Shown one piece after another: positions 22,060 to 34,189 of a stretch of DNA of 64,000 bases. The notes below the pieces were generated by a model that was given only the letters and a program-made list of their open reading frames with translations, did not search any database and was not told the DNA's origin. Source of the stretch: Sinohyriopsis cumingii. Its lineage: Eukaryota; Mollusca; Bivalvia; Unionida; Unionidae. Position numbers and translations under genes: made by a program. Location: NCBI GenBank assembly GCA_028554795.2, contig CM068825.1, positions 152,308,053 through 152,372,052 on the forward strand, written 5' to 3'. The stretch's first letter is position 1. Each line of letters starts with the position of its first letter.

Positions 22060-25000
22060 AATACAATAACAGCCAAAAACATTCTTGAAAATCAGTGCTA
22101 TTAAATTCATGGATTGTTGCAATAACAGTCAACAACATTCTTGAAAAACAGCACTATTAAATTCATGGTTCATTGCAAGAACAGTAAACAACATTCTTCA
22201 AAAACACTGCTATTAAATTTATGGTTCATTGTAATAAAAGTCAACAACATTCTTGAAAAACAGTGCTATCAAATTCATGGTTCATTGCAATAACAGTCAA
22301 CAACATTCTTGAAAAACAGAACTATTAAATTTATGGATTGTTGCAATAACAGTTAACAACATTCTTGAAAATCAACGCTATTAAATTCATGGATTGTTGC
22401 AATAACAGTCAACAACATTCTTGAAAATCAGCGCCATTAAATTCATGGATTGTTGCAATAACAGTCAACAACATTCTTGAAAATCAGCGCTATTAAATTC
22501 ATGGATTGTTGCAATAACAGTCAACAACATTCTTGAAAATCAGCGCTATTAAATTTATGGATTGTTGCAATAACAGTCAACAACATTCTTGCAAAACAGC
22601 ACTATTAAATTCATGGTTCATTGTAAGAAGAGTAAACAACATCCTTCAAAAACACTGCTATTAAATTTATGGTTCATAGTAATAACAGTCAACAACATTC
22701 TTGAAAATCAGCGCTATTAAATTTATGGATTGTTGCAATAACAGTCAACAACATTCTTGAAAAACAGCACTATTAAATTCATGGTTCATTGCAAGAAGAG
22801 TAAACAACATTCTTCAAAAACATTGCTTTAAATTTATGGTTCACTGCAATAACAGTCAACAACATTCTTGAAAATCAGCGCTATTAAATTCATGGATTGT
22901 TGCAATAACAGTCAACAACATTCTTGAAAATCAGCGCTATTAAATTCATGGATTGTTGCAATAACAGTCAACAACATTCTTGAAAATCAGCGCTATTAAA
23001 TTTATGGATTGTTGCAATAACAGTCAACAACATTCTTGCAAAACAGCACTATTAAATTCATGGTTCATTGTAAGAAGAGTAAACAACATCCTTCAAAAAC
23101 ACTGCTATTAAATTTATGGTTCATAGTAATAACAGTCAACAACATTCTTGAAAATCAGCGCTATTAAATTTATGGATTGTTGCAATAACAGTCAACAACA
23201 TTCTTGAAAATCAGCGCTATTAAATTTATGGATTGTTGCAATAACAGTCAACAACATTCTTGAAAAAAAGCACTATTAAATTCATGGTTCATTGCAAGAA
23301 GAGTAAACAACATTCTTCAAAAACATTGCTTTAAATTTATGGTTCACTGCAATAACAGTCAACAACATTCTTTAAAAACAGCACTATTAAATTCATGGTT
23401 CATTGCAAGAAGAGTAAACAACATTCTTCAAAAACATTGCTTTAAATTTATGGTTCACTGCAATAACAGTCAACAACATTCTTTAAAAACAGCACTATTA
23501 AATTCATGGTTCATTGTAAGAAGAGTAAACAACATCCTTCAAAAACACTGCTATTAAATTAGTGGATTGTTGTAATAACTGTCAACAACATTCTTCAAAA
23601 ACACTGTTATTAAATTCATAGTTCATTGCAATAACAGTCAACAACATTCTTGAAAATCAGCGCTATTAAATTTATGGATTATTGCAGTAGCAGTCAACAA
23701 CATTCTTTAAAAACAGTGCTATTAAATTCATGGATTGTTGTAATAGCTGTCAACAACATTCTTGAAAAACAGCACTATTAAATTAGTGGATTGTTGTAAT
23801 AACTGTCAACAACATTCTTCAAAAACACTGTTATTAAATTCATAGTTCATTGCAATAACAGTCAACAACATTCTTTAAAAACAGCACTATTAAATCTATG
23901 GATTGTTGCAGTAGCAGTCAACAACATTCTTGAAAAACAGTGCTATTAAATTAATGGATTGTTGTAATAACTGTCAACAACATTCTTGAAAATCAGCGCT
24001 ATTAAATTCATGGATTGTTGCAATAACAGTCAACAACATTCTTTAAAAACAGCACTATTAAATTTATGGATTGTTGCAGTAGCAGTCAACAACATTCTTG
24101 AAAAACAGTGCTATTAAATTAATGGATTGTTGTAATAACTGTCAACAACATTCTTGAAAATCAGCGCTATTAAATTCATGGATTGTTGCAATAACAGTCA
24201 ACAACATTCTTTAAAAACAGCACTATTAAATTTATGGATTGTTGCAGTAGCAGTCAACAACATTCTTGAAAAACAGTGCTATTAAATTAATGGATTGTTG
24301 TAATAACTGTCAACAACATTCTTGAAAATCAGCGCTATTAAATTCATGGATTGTTGCAATAACAGTCAACAACATTCTTGAAAATCAGCGCTATTAAATT
24401 CATGGATTGTTGCAATAACAGTCAACAACATTCTTGAAAAACAGCACTATTAAATTCATGGTTCATTGTAAGAAGAGTAAACAACATCCTTCAAAAACAC
24501 CGCTATTAAATTTATGGTTCAATTTAATAACAGTCAACAACATTCTTGAAAATCAGCGCTATTAAATTTATGGATTGTTGCAATAACAGTCGACAACATT
24601 CTTGAAAAAAAGCACTATTAAATTCATGGTTCATTGCAAGAAGAGTAAACAACATTCTTCAAAAATATTGCTTTAAATTTATGGTTCACTGCAATAACAG
24701 TCAACAACATTCTTTAAAAACAGCACTATTAAATTTATGGATTGTTGCAATAACAGTCAACAACATTCTTTAAAAACAGTACTATTAAATTTATGGATTG
24801 TTGCAATAACAGTCAACAACATTCTTGAAAATCAGCGCTATTAAATTCATGGATTGTTGTAATAACTGTCAACAACATTCTTCAAAAACACCGTTATTAA
24901 ATTCATGGTTCATTGCAATAACAGTCAACAACATTCTTTAAAAACAGCACTATTAAATCTATGGATTGTTGCAGTAGCAGTCAACAACATTCTTGAAAAA

Positions 25001-25247
25001 CAACGCTATTAAATTCATGGATTGTTGTAATAACAGTCAACAACATTCTTGAAAAACACCGTTATTAAATTCATGGATTGTTGTAATAACAGTCAACAAC
25101 ATTCTTGAAAAACACCGTTATTAAATTCATGGATTGTTGTAATAACAGTCAACAACATTCTTGAAAAACACCGTTATTAAATTCATGGATTGTTGTAATA
25201 ACTGTCAACAACATTCTTGAAAAACAGCGCTATTAAATTCATGGATC
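22060..25247. repeat. 56-bp minisatellite, 3.2 kb (about 57 copies), intronic
   Basis: The largest array in the window. The unit reads CAGTCAACAACATTCTTGAA, AATCAGCGCTATTAAATTCA, TGGATTGTTGCAATAA. Two main subtypes alternate: GGATTGTTGCAATAACAGTC and GGTTCATTGCAAGAAGAGTA. Blocks recur at 447-448 bp (8 units, e.g. around 22621 and 23068) and later at 168 bp (3 units, around 23908, 24076 and 24244). Confidence 0.97.
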
Positions 25248-27011
25248 GAGTATATCTGTCAGACACATCCTGAATGCTTTATTGACAAAGACTAAGTCAG
25301 GTAAAGAATGAGTCAAGCAGTTTAGTGTACCAGTTATAAAAAATACCATTATCGACACTTGAAAAAATACAGGTCAATATTGCAATTCTTGTTCCATGTA
25401 CATGTAGGTCAATATTGCAATTGATGGTCCATGTACCTAGTATTTGTCTGATAAAATATTGCCTACAGTCTGACATATCTTGAAATATACCCCCTGGTGA
25501 TCTCGGGTAACCCACACACCAACAGTTAAGCAACTGTAAACAAATTATTCATGTTTCTAAACAAAGGCCAAAAACCTCATTTTCAACACAAGAGCTCTCT
25601 CAATTTATCAGAATTATTTAAGCATATACAAGAAAGACCTTTTTATCTGTTGAAAACTGAACCACAGTACTGCTACACTGCTCGATTTCTCAATATTTAG
25701 AAAGGATAACACTTGATGTTTTATAAGATTATGCTGTGATAGTACCATATATGCTTGATCCAACTCAACACAACACTGACTCTGATCTACTGTAACCTAA
25801 CGCACTGTCATATCGGGGTCTATGTTGTTTATTCTATTGAATAGCAGTAACAAAACTGCATAGACCAAGATTTGCCTGCAGATCATGAGACTGCAGATCT
25901 GGGTCTTTACAGTTTGCAGTTGGATCAGACTTTCAAGTGAGTAGATATAGTACTTAAATGTTACTGTACTGTAAAAGTATGTGCAAATAAAGTCTACTTT
26001 AATAAATATTTTGATCACCACCATAACTGTTATAATATAAAACTTAAATATATTGTCCCTATATCAAGGTTCATATATTGACCAACAATTGGCCAAAATA
26101 TTGCACTCCCACTTATAGAACTGGACAGAATGTACAGTTGTAAGATTTACTTTGTCTGTCTAAATGTATCTGAAAATCCACTCTCTCTGCCTTACTGGAT
26201 GTGACATTTATTTAAATGAATTGATGGAAAATAAACTTGCAGGATGAATTCTTCTTAGAATAAAGCAATTCTGCACTCAAAAACTAGGCTTACCTTCTAG
26301 TGTTTAGTTCAATACCACGTTCTCAGAGTGTTTCATAGAATATCTGCATCAAGTTCCACAATTATATGGCATGTTTAAAAAACTGCAGAGTTCCAAACAC
26401 ACTGAAGTGCATGTCTAGAGGGTCTGAGACTCACTTAAGATTGAAAAATAAACCCTGTTTTTGGAATAAAATAAATTTGTTCCTGTACTTACCTGGTTAC
26501 AGTAGTCATTCTTTGCAAAGATTTGATTTTCACTTTATATTGCAATTAATGAGTTTTCTGCTGAACCAAAACATCATGAAAATTTCATATGAAGTTGAAT
26601 ATATTACATCAGTGAATTAAACAATGTCATTGATAACAGAATATACATTTACTCAAATATGTGGAAGTTGAATGATTTTGTTGTATGCATATAAGTTAGT
26701 TACTTCTAACTTGCTGTGTACCAAAGAGTTGCTCCCAATATATGCCAAAGTTGTAAATGATGGATATATCATTTATATAGATGAAGAATAAATATTTCAG
26801 ATAGCATTTCTTTTCTTGTTGTGTAAACTAAATGATGTTAGGTATTGTCAGGCTGCAGTGTTTGCCAGATATTTGAAGATGTACACAGTTTACAATAATT
26901 GAAATGAAACCATTAAATAAAATTTTCCCTCTATCTACTATTTGTTACATCTTGTATCTCTTACTAAGACAGGATTCAGCTAGTAAAGTCATGTCCTCAT
27001 TGATTGGACAG
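25248..27011. other. Unique intronic sequence, no exon accepted
   Basis: Two good-looking minus-strand donor sites occur (near 26292, AAG|GTAAGCC; near 26490, CAG|GTAAGTAC). The sequence before each has stops in all three frames, so no coding exon is called. The segment near 25860-25930 resembles 18943-19012. Confidence 0.5.
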
Positions 27012-28829
27012 TTTCAAGTATCAATATGGAGCAGTTTTAATAATGGCTGACAGGCTAGTATCAATATCGGGCAGTTTTAATAATGGCTGACAGGCTAGTA
27101 TTAATATGAGGCAGTTTTAATAATGGCTGACAGGCTAGTATTAATATCAGGCAGTTTTGATAATGGTGAGAGGCAAGTATTAATATGGGGCAGTTTTAAT
27201 AATGGTGAGAGGCAAGTATTAATATGGGGCAGTTTTAATAATGGTGAGAGGCAAGTATTAATATGGAGCAGTTTTAATACTGGCTGACAGGCTAGTATTA
27301 ATATGAGGCAGTTTTAATAATGGCTGACAGGCTAGTATTAATATGAGGCAGTTTTAATACTGGCTGACAGGCTAGTATTAATATGAGGCAGTTTTAATAA
27401 TGGCTGAGAGGCTAGTATTAATATCAGGCAGTTTTGGTAATGGTGAGAGGCAAGTATTAATATGGGGCAGTTTTAATAATGGTGAGAGGCAAGTGTTAAT
27501 ATGGGGCAGTTTTAATAATGGTGAGAGGCAAGTATTAATACAGAGCAGTTTTAATACTGGCTGACAGGTTAGTATTAATATGAGGCAGATTTAATAATGG
27601 CTGACAGGCTAGTATTAATATGAGGCAGTTTTAATAATGGCTGACAGGCTAGTATTAATATGAGGCAGTTTTAATAACGGCTGACAGGCTAGTATTAATA
27701 TGAGGCAGTTTTAATAATGGCTGACAGGCTAGTATTAATATCAGGCAGTTTTGATAATGGCTGACAGGCTAGTATTAATATCAGGCAGTTTTGATAATGG
27801 TGAGAGGCAAGTATTAATATAGGGCAGTTTTAATAATGGTGAGAGGCAAGTATTAGTATGGGGCAGTTTTAATAATGGCGAGAGGCAAGTATTAATATGG
27901 AGCAGTTTTCATACTGGCTGACAGGCTAGTATTAATATGAGGCAGTTTTAATAATGGCTGACAGGCTAGTATTAATATGAGGCAGTTTTAATAATGGCTG
28001 ACAGGCTAGTATTAATATCAGGCAGTTTTAATAATGGCTGACAGGCTAGTATTAATATCAGGCAGTTTTGATAATGGTGAGAGGCAAGTATTAATATGGT
28101 GCAGTTTTAATAATGGTGAGAGGCAAGTATTAATATAGGGCAGTTTTAATAATGGTGAGAGGCAAGTATCAATATGGGGTAGTTTTAAAAATGGCTGACA
28201 GGCTAGTATTAATATGAGGCAGTTTTGATAATGGCTGACAGACTAGTATTAACATGGGGCAGTTTTAATAATAATTGAGAGGCTAGTATTAATACAGGGC
28301 AGTTTTAATAATGGTGAGAGGCAAGTATTAATATAGGGCAGTTTTAATAATGGTTGAGAGGCTAGTATTAATATGGGGCAGTTTTAATAATGACTGACAG
28401 ACTAGTATTAATATGGGGCAGTTTTAATAATGGCTGACAGGCTAGTAGTAATAATATGAGGCAGTTTTAATAATGGCTAAGAGGCTAGTATTAATATGGG
28501 GCAGTTTTAATAATGGCTGAGAGGCTAGTATTAATATGGGGCAGTTTTGATAATGGCTGACAGATTAATATTAATATGGGGCAGTTTTAATAATAGCTGA
28601 CAGGCCAGTATTTATACAGAGAAGTTTTGATAAAGGCTGAGAGGCTAGTATTAATATGAGGCAATGTTGATAATGGCTACGAAGCTAGTATTAATACAGG
28701 GTAGTTTGCATAAAGGCTGAGAGGCTAGTTTTGGGGCAGTTTTGAAAATGGCTGAGAAACTGGTATTAATATGGGGCAGTTTTGATAATGGCTGAGAAGC
28801 TAGTACTAAAATGAGGTAATTTTGATAAG
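27012..28829. repeat. 39-40-bp minisatellite, 1.8 kb (about 45 copies), intronic
   Basis: Core GCAGTTTTAATAATGGCTGA then CAGGCTAGTATTAATATGAG (40 bp). A second subtype has GGTGAGAGGCAAGTATTAAT (39 bp). Subtypes occur in runs rather than at random, e.g. 27165-27260, 27445-27540 and 27790-27895 are the GAGAGGCAAG form. Copies after about 28550 are increasingly degraded. Confidence 0.96.
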
Positions 28830-29510
28830 GGAAAAGTAGGCTGCGCATGTTTCACATGAGACATACAGGGTGATTGGAAACTCTAGATCTCTACCCATCA
28901 GGTGTCCATATATTGCCTGAATCCTATTATTATGCAAACAGATGCCCAGTGCAACATAAGATTTCTTGGATCAATCACAATAATTTCTGATAGGTGGACT
29001 GTGGAAACACCACCTCATTTCTTTGTTATACTGCTCTCACATTTAGAAAATAACACCCTTTTTCTTAAAATGGAAGGGATAGTCTCTCTTCTAAATGTTC
29101 AGTTCGAGAATTAGACCCTGAGTAGTGGAGACATAACCATCATAAGCCAAAACCATTCACCTTGGTCAAATACCTTTTGAAGCAAAGCAAGCCTCTCATA
29201 TCACTAAAATGTATTTAAAGTTTAATTTAAGTAAGCACCTGATTTAAGGATGTTATCCATTTTACTCTAGGAAGTGATAGTGTAGGATTTATGCTTAAAA
29301 GTTTCTAAAAAGTTAACAGAGTAGCTTGACAATTACATTTGCAAGCACTTAACCTTTGTTTCCTAAGTTAAATCTCAATGTAAAACATTTTTGTAAAATT
29401 TTTAAGAGATCATTTATTTGAAGGGGAATTGATTATTTTTAGCAGGGACATATGCAATCACAGTCAAAAGACTGAGAACATCCTGTATCTTTATATATCT
29501 TTATTAAAGT
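28830..29510. other. No gene recognised
   Basis: Unique intronic sequence; the 70-codon frame at 28902-29114 has no recognisable domain and no splice support. Confidence 0.5.
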
Positions 29511-29690
29511 ATTCCAATCAAGCAGAATAATATTTGATATACCAATACTGTCTCCACTGGGATCATTAACATTCCAATCAAGCAGAACAATGTTTGGTAC
29601 ACCAATACTGTATCCATTGGGATCATTAACATTCCAATCAAGCAGAACAATGTTTGGTACACCAATACTCTATCCATTAGGATCATTAAC
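29511..29690. repeat. 60-bp tandem repeat (3 copies), intronic
   Basis: Three copies of a 60-bp unit starting ATTCCAATCAAGCAGAACAA and ending GGGATCATTAAC. Because 60 is a multiple of 3, the minus strand has a repeating 20-residue frame (29504-29863) that looks like a hydrophobic protein but is best explained by the repeat. Confidence 0.9.
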
Positions 29691-30225
29691 ATTCCAAAAG
29701 GTACTGTATCACAGGGATTTTGGGTTATAACAGGATGGCTTGGTAGGAGAGAAAGGGGTGTGTGTGTGTGCATACATGCAGGTGTTTGAATATTATTTAT
29801 AACTAATGCAGGGTGAAATGTGTTTTCTGCTGAGTAGAAGAATTGAAAAACCTTTGTTTCCAATTTTTTACGTCTGGTTTCTCACATGATTTACTCAATA
29901 AAAGTATAACAATTAACTCTCTCCAGCTGTATTCATACTTGAAATGCCTTACATCTTATGAGGTCAGGTAAATGGACACAACAATTAATTCAGCTATATG
30001 TCTACTGACTGAAATATTACATTTACTGACTGGATGCTTCCGGATAAAAATGATGAACACAAAACAGTACAACAATGATATTGTGTGACATCACTGAATC
30101 ATGTTTTGCATTGTGTCATGTATACTTTCATCACCAATGTCACTTGGAATAATAATTTCTTAGATGAATATTGAATACATGTATATATATATATATATAT
30201 ATAAAGTCATGAATTTGTAAAAGGA
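29691..30225. other. Unique sequence with a TA microsatellite
   Basis: No gene seen. A run of about eleven TA dinucleotides lies at about 30181-30203, and a short GT run near 29760. Confidence 0.6.
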
Positions 30226-31890
30226 AAAATTAGTTTCTTTGCTTTCCTTTACTGTTCTGACATTTGCATTATGTGCTGTGGTTAGTATTATATCTTTTTT
30301 TAGCCATTCATAACAAGCATTATATATCTGCTGATTCCATTCCATTTGTTGTCTTAACAAAGAATACATTTTTACTTTGGCATATATGTACAACAGGTAT
30401 AAAACAAATTTCTGCTGGTAATGCAGGCACAATCCCCTTGAATACTTTTCAGAAACCCAGTCTGTTAATATTCTAGCATAGTTACAGAAATGGAAGGGCC
30501 ATGCCTTTGTAACATTCTCCTGAAACAATCTATAGTCACCAATTATGAATCTAGCGGACATGTTCTGAACCCTTTGTTAGTTTTCACTATCACTCTTGCA
30601 GTGCTGGTCCCAAATAGCTGTGCTATATTCCAGTACTGAATGAACAAAGGAAATATATGATCGATGGACTTCTGCATTTCTCTGGACAATAGCAATAAAA
30701 TTCCAGGACAAGAATGCCACTGCTGAGTTAGCCATTTTCAGTTATTTTTAGAATATGGTACTTTTATGGCCCACTTTAGATTCTGAGATGATGCCAACAT
30801 TATGTTGATATGCTAAAGGATGTGGTTATTTAAGATTTAAAAGTAAGCTTATTTATTGTCAACACTCATCCGGTAGCAATTCTTCACACCAAACAAGTTT
30901 TCCAAGTTAATTAAATCTTTGTTCAACTGAATATTACATTCCTTTAGTGAAGGCAATACTCTGCAGATAGATGGACCTTCAAGTTAACTGTTACAGGTAA
31001 GTCATTTATGTGACATAAAAACAATAATGGTCCAAAAAATATACCTTAATGTACACCTAATTTTACTTCTACCACCTGTGGAAAATTCTTCTTGCATGTA
31101 GCACTTGGTAAAAAATAAAAAAGATAAGGGAATAGTGGGTTACCCACGTTTCAGGATTTCTGGTGAGGCATTATATCATACACCTATGAGAAGTATAAGA
31201 TTAAGTTTGTAATCTAGATTCATTGTAATGAAGAATATCATTTACAGCAGTTAGTATTTTTGTGTTTCATATGAATATCCCGACTTAAATCCACAATTCA
31301 ACTTAATACATATCTTCCAATATTTTTCTAAGTGACTGAGTCAATGTTTTACAAATTATATGTTTTCTGCCAGATGAACAAATCCATTTTGAAAATCAAG
31401 GAACATTTGCATTTACCAGATCATGGGAGTTCTCAAGAATTCACTGATTTTGTTAAATAATACAAAAAGGTCAGGTGATATTTCTTTTGCATGCTATTTT
31501 AATACTGTATTAAGTTTGTAACTTTGTCTAGTTCAGTTGTCTTTGTGATATTTATGCTGGAAATAGTTTGTCATCTCCAGACTGCATAATAACCAGTCAG
31601 GGTGAAAGTGTTTCCTTGAAATTGCTGTCCACAAGTGGAACGGAGGTGGTTTGCCTTCAGAGAAAACTGATTCAAACTCTTCAATTAAAATTTAAGTTTA
31701 GCCTTTACATTCAATAACGAAAGCTCAATTTTTCTACAATGATAGAATGCCAATCTTAAAATTGATTTTGGATTTCACATGACTCCAAAAAGGCTTGTTG
31801 CTAGTTTGATCTAGTCCATCTTGAATAGTATTGCTGATGTAATCTATCTCTGCACTCTTAAATTAAAACCTGCACTTCTATGGATGGAGT
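30226..31890 (-). pseudogene. Decayed LINE: linker and reverse transcriptase fragment
   Basis: Minus-strand words appear in the order of a CR1/Jockey-like ORF2, in several frames. NKPFWSHVKSK, the junction before RT, is near 31775-31800. Then come a GFV-type fragment near 31365 and GPLLFLCHINDLPV near 30990-31040. LEYSTAIWDQH and QNMSARFIIGDYR (near 30545-30640) match the LEY.S.VWDP and Q..AARFI.GDY connection region typical of one CR1/I-like lineage. Frames are so broken that only scattered words remain. It differs from the two other LINE copies here. The open frame 30160-30561 includes its C-terminal remnant. Confidence 0.7.
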
Positions 31891-32099
31891 CTATATTAAT
31901 TAACAGATAAGATTCCTTTGTGTGATTAAATATAATAGAGGATGCTTTCTTTTCTTACCTTAATATGTGATATATTTCATCCCTGTGGTACAAAATTGCT
32001 TCATTTATTGTGTTGTTCATTCTTAATGAAGTAATTGAATGATGACTGTTATTATTACGATGAGCGTTACTAGGATGGAGGAAAGTGAAAAGACTAACT

Positions 32100-32770
32100 A
32101 TACCTGACTAGCTATGATGTCACAGCCTTGATATGGTCAAGGCTAAAAAGTAATCCTATACCTTGCAATAGAACAAATAAAACTAATATAGCTGGATATT
32201 ATTTTAAATTTTGTTCCAGTTTTACCATAAATGCTGAACCCCTGACCAATTTGGTGAGTAAGAAAACAAAGTTTCATTGTTATGAAAAATGTCAGGAGGC
32301 TTTTGATAAGATAAAGGCCATACTTAAGAGTGCACCAGTTCTTTCAGCTCTAGATTTCAGTCAATCATTTAAAATGTCTATCAATGCAAGTGATACCGAG
32401 GTTGGTGGAGTACTGATTCAAGAAGACAAGATGGTGTTGATCATTCACTGTGCAATTTTTCTAAATAAATATTAAACAAGCACCAGATAAATTATTCCAG
32501 GAACAAAAAGAAATGTTTTGCTTTGATATTGCCCTGCAACACTTTGGAGTGTATATTCGTTAGCTCCTTCTGTTATGATATTTAGTGATCACAACCCCCT
32601 TACTTTCAATGGCAAGAAGAAGAAAGAAAAAAAATCAGAGATTATTAAGATGGAGTTTGATGTTGCTAGAATACATTATTGATATCAGGCATATCAAGTC
32701 AAAAGGTAATCGAACTGCAGATGCAATTTCATGTGTAAAGAAGCATTATATTGCTTCATGTATATTTTGT
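32100..32770 (+). pseudogene. Ty3/Gypsy-like Pol fragment (RT thumb and RNase H)
   Basis: The plus-strand frame at 32128 reads GYYFKFCSSFTINAEPLTNL, then KCQEAFDKIKAILKSAPVLS and KMSINASDTEVGGVLIQED. These match the Gypsy order GYYR.FI..F..IA.PLT.L, C..AF..LK..L..APVL and the start of RNase H (.DASD.GVGAVL.Q), where the Asp of DASD appears as N-A-S-D. After frameshifts, NQRLLRWSLMLLEYIIDIRH with IKSKGNRTADAIS (32630-32725) matches the RNase H end, R..RW.L.L.EY..DI.HIKGK.N..ADALSR. No integrase, protease or LTRs were found; an old internal fragment. Confidence 0.85.
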
Positions 32771-33424
32771 GTCATTTATATGACATCATCTTATGTAATT
32801 TTAATCAATGTATTTAACAAATATTGAAAGAAAGCTTTATTGTTTAAATCTTTATTTTTCATTTATGGGTGTGTGTGTTACTTTTTGTTGGCTTTTCTCT
32901 ATGATTATATGTTATGTATATCTGAACTGTTCTACTTGACCTTTAACCTAAATCAAGTTAATGGTCTACCTGACCAGTGACATTTATCTTGTAAACAATA
33001 TAATAAATAGTTAGTACTTTTCTTTGAGTATAGATGAAATATTCAGATCATTATCAATGAAAGTAAGCATGTTCATTTCTATCTGAATGTAGGTTATTAG
33101 TTTTTCACTCAGAAATTTTTAAACTTATTTACAACTTTTAATGTTTGAGAAGACTGACCTACTCTAGTATTGTGTCTTAATTTCTTTTATAAAAAGTACT
33201 CATTCTTGCCATAACATAAGAAGCAGAAGCAGTCTTATTGTTCTGTTCAGCTTTTCATTTTGTTGGATTTATTTATTTAAATTATTATACACTGAAATTA
33301 CAAAGTGCTCAATAATATTCTTGGAATTTTGAATTACAGTGAATTCAGACAAGGATATTTTGGATAATATCATGACAATACATGAAAATACTGTTAACAC
33401 AATGCCACATTCCATACCATTAGC
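32771..33424. other. No gene recognised
   Basis: Unique A+T-rich sequence. Confidence 0.5.
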
Positions 33425-33600
33425 ACCTTAGCTCATTTTGAACCCCAGCCAAAGAACCACCAACCCATAAGAAGCTACTGGCAAGCTTTCTCACATACCC
33501 ACGTTGGCCAAGCCTGAGACTTGAACCCATGCAGACACAGGTATGATGTCAGTGATCCGGAATGGTGATCACTTTAGACCACTTGGCCACTCGAGACCCG
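33425..33600 (-). mobile_element. SINE B copy (tRNA-related head), truncated 3'
   Basis: On the minus strand it starts CGAGTGGCCAAGTGGTCTAA, like the 5' end of a class II (Ser/Leu-type) tRNA with an A box, and about 60 bases on has GGGTTCAAGTCTC, a good B box. The body has GAGAAAGCTTGCCAGTAGCT and TTGGTGGTTCTTTGGCTGG, shared with the copy at 63191. The common 3' tail is missing here. Confidence 0.8.
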
Positions 33601-34114
33601 ACAATATGCTAAAAATGTGCCTAATGTGAATCACACCAAGCTGCTCCATTGATATGTATAGGCTTGTCGTTTTAGTTCTGCATCCATGAAGTAGGGGTGC
33701 TAATATTAGTACCAACCTACAAGGGATGATATACACTTAAGTATAAACATTTTAGCAGTTATTTGTGAAACTGTCAACATCTGTAATTGTCAGATTTGCA
33801 ACAGTAACAGACTTCACATTATATTATACAACACATAAACCATATCTCCTCTTCCACAGCCAACCAGTCTGTTCCAATATGACCCAAATCCATAGGAGCT
33901 GTCCATTAGTTTATATGAGCAGAAGAAACGATCCTCAATTAAATTCATAAAACTGTCAGTCGTTTATTGATGACCATAGAAAAACAAATAAAATCGTCCA
34001 AATAATTCGGGTAAGAAGTAAAAATACTCTGATAGCAAGATGGCAATTGTTAAACTCCCCTACCCCTTTCCCAACCCCACCCCCACCAACCCAATATGCT
34101 ACACAACCATCAAT
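33601..34114. other. No further exon recognised
   Basis: Part of the inferred intron 1, with a C-rich stretch at about 34058-34090. Confidence 0.5.
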
Positions 34115-34120
34115 ACTCAC

Positions 34121-34189
34121 AGTTTCTTGCCTACAGCTTTCGCAACTTTCTCTGATGACATGATTTAATCTGTCCCTTGTTATTTACAC
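34121..34189 (-). CDS. First coding exon of the minus-strand host gene
   Basis: The minus strand reads CTAGTACTTTTCAG|GTGTAAATAACAAGG, 28 bases of apparent 5' UTR, then AATC-ATG with A at -3, and 41 coding bases giving MSSEKVAKAVGKK plus a split CT. The donor is AAACT|GTGAGTATTG. The CT is completed by the single base at the start of the 18195-18285 exon to give Leu in frame. Without splicing the frame would stop at a TGA overlapping the donor. Upstream (34190-35000) the DNA has more CpG than most of the window, as for a promoter. The upstream AG may be a true acceptor for a 5'-UTR intron, or the transcript may start nearby. Confidence 0.55.

Larger units (their letters stand above)
18286..34120 (-). 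other. Intron 1 of the minus-strand host gene (inferred)
   Basis: If the exon at 34121-34189 joins the exon at 18195-18285 directly, which their phases permit, this intron is 15.8 kb. It contains 34-, 42-, 56-, 40- and 60-bp minisatellites, a decayed LINE, a Ty3/Gypsy fragment and a SINE. A small exon that preserves phase could be hidden inside. Confidence 0.45.

Noticed and set aside
26298-26620. Two minus-strand exons implied by good GTAAGC/GTAAGTAC donors
   Set aside because: All three frames before each donor contain stops; at most noncoding exons.
29504-29863. 119-codon minus-strand frame with a 20-residue hydrophobic repeat
   Set aside because: Produced by a 60-bp tandem repeat; no other evidence of a gene.
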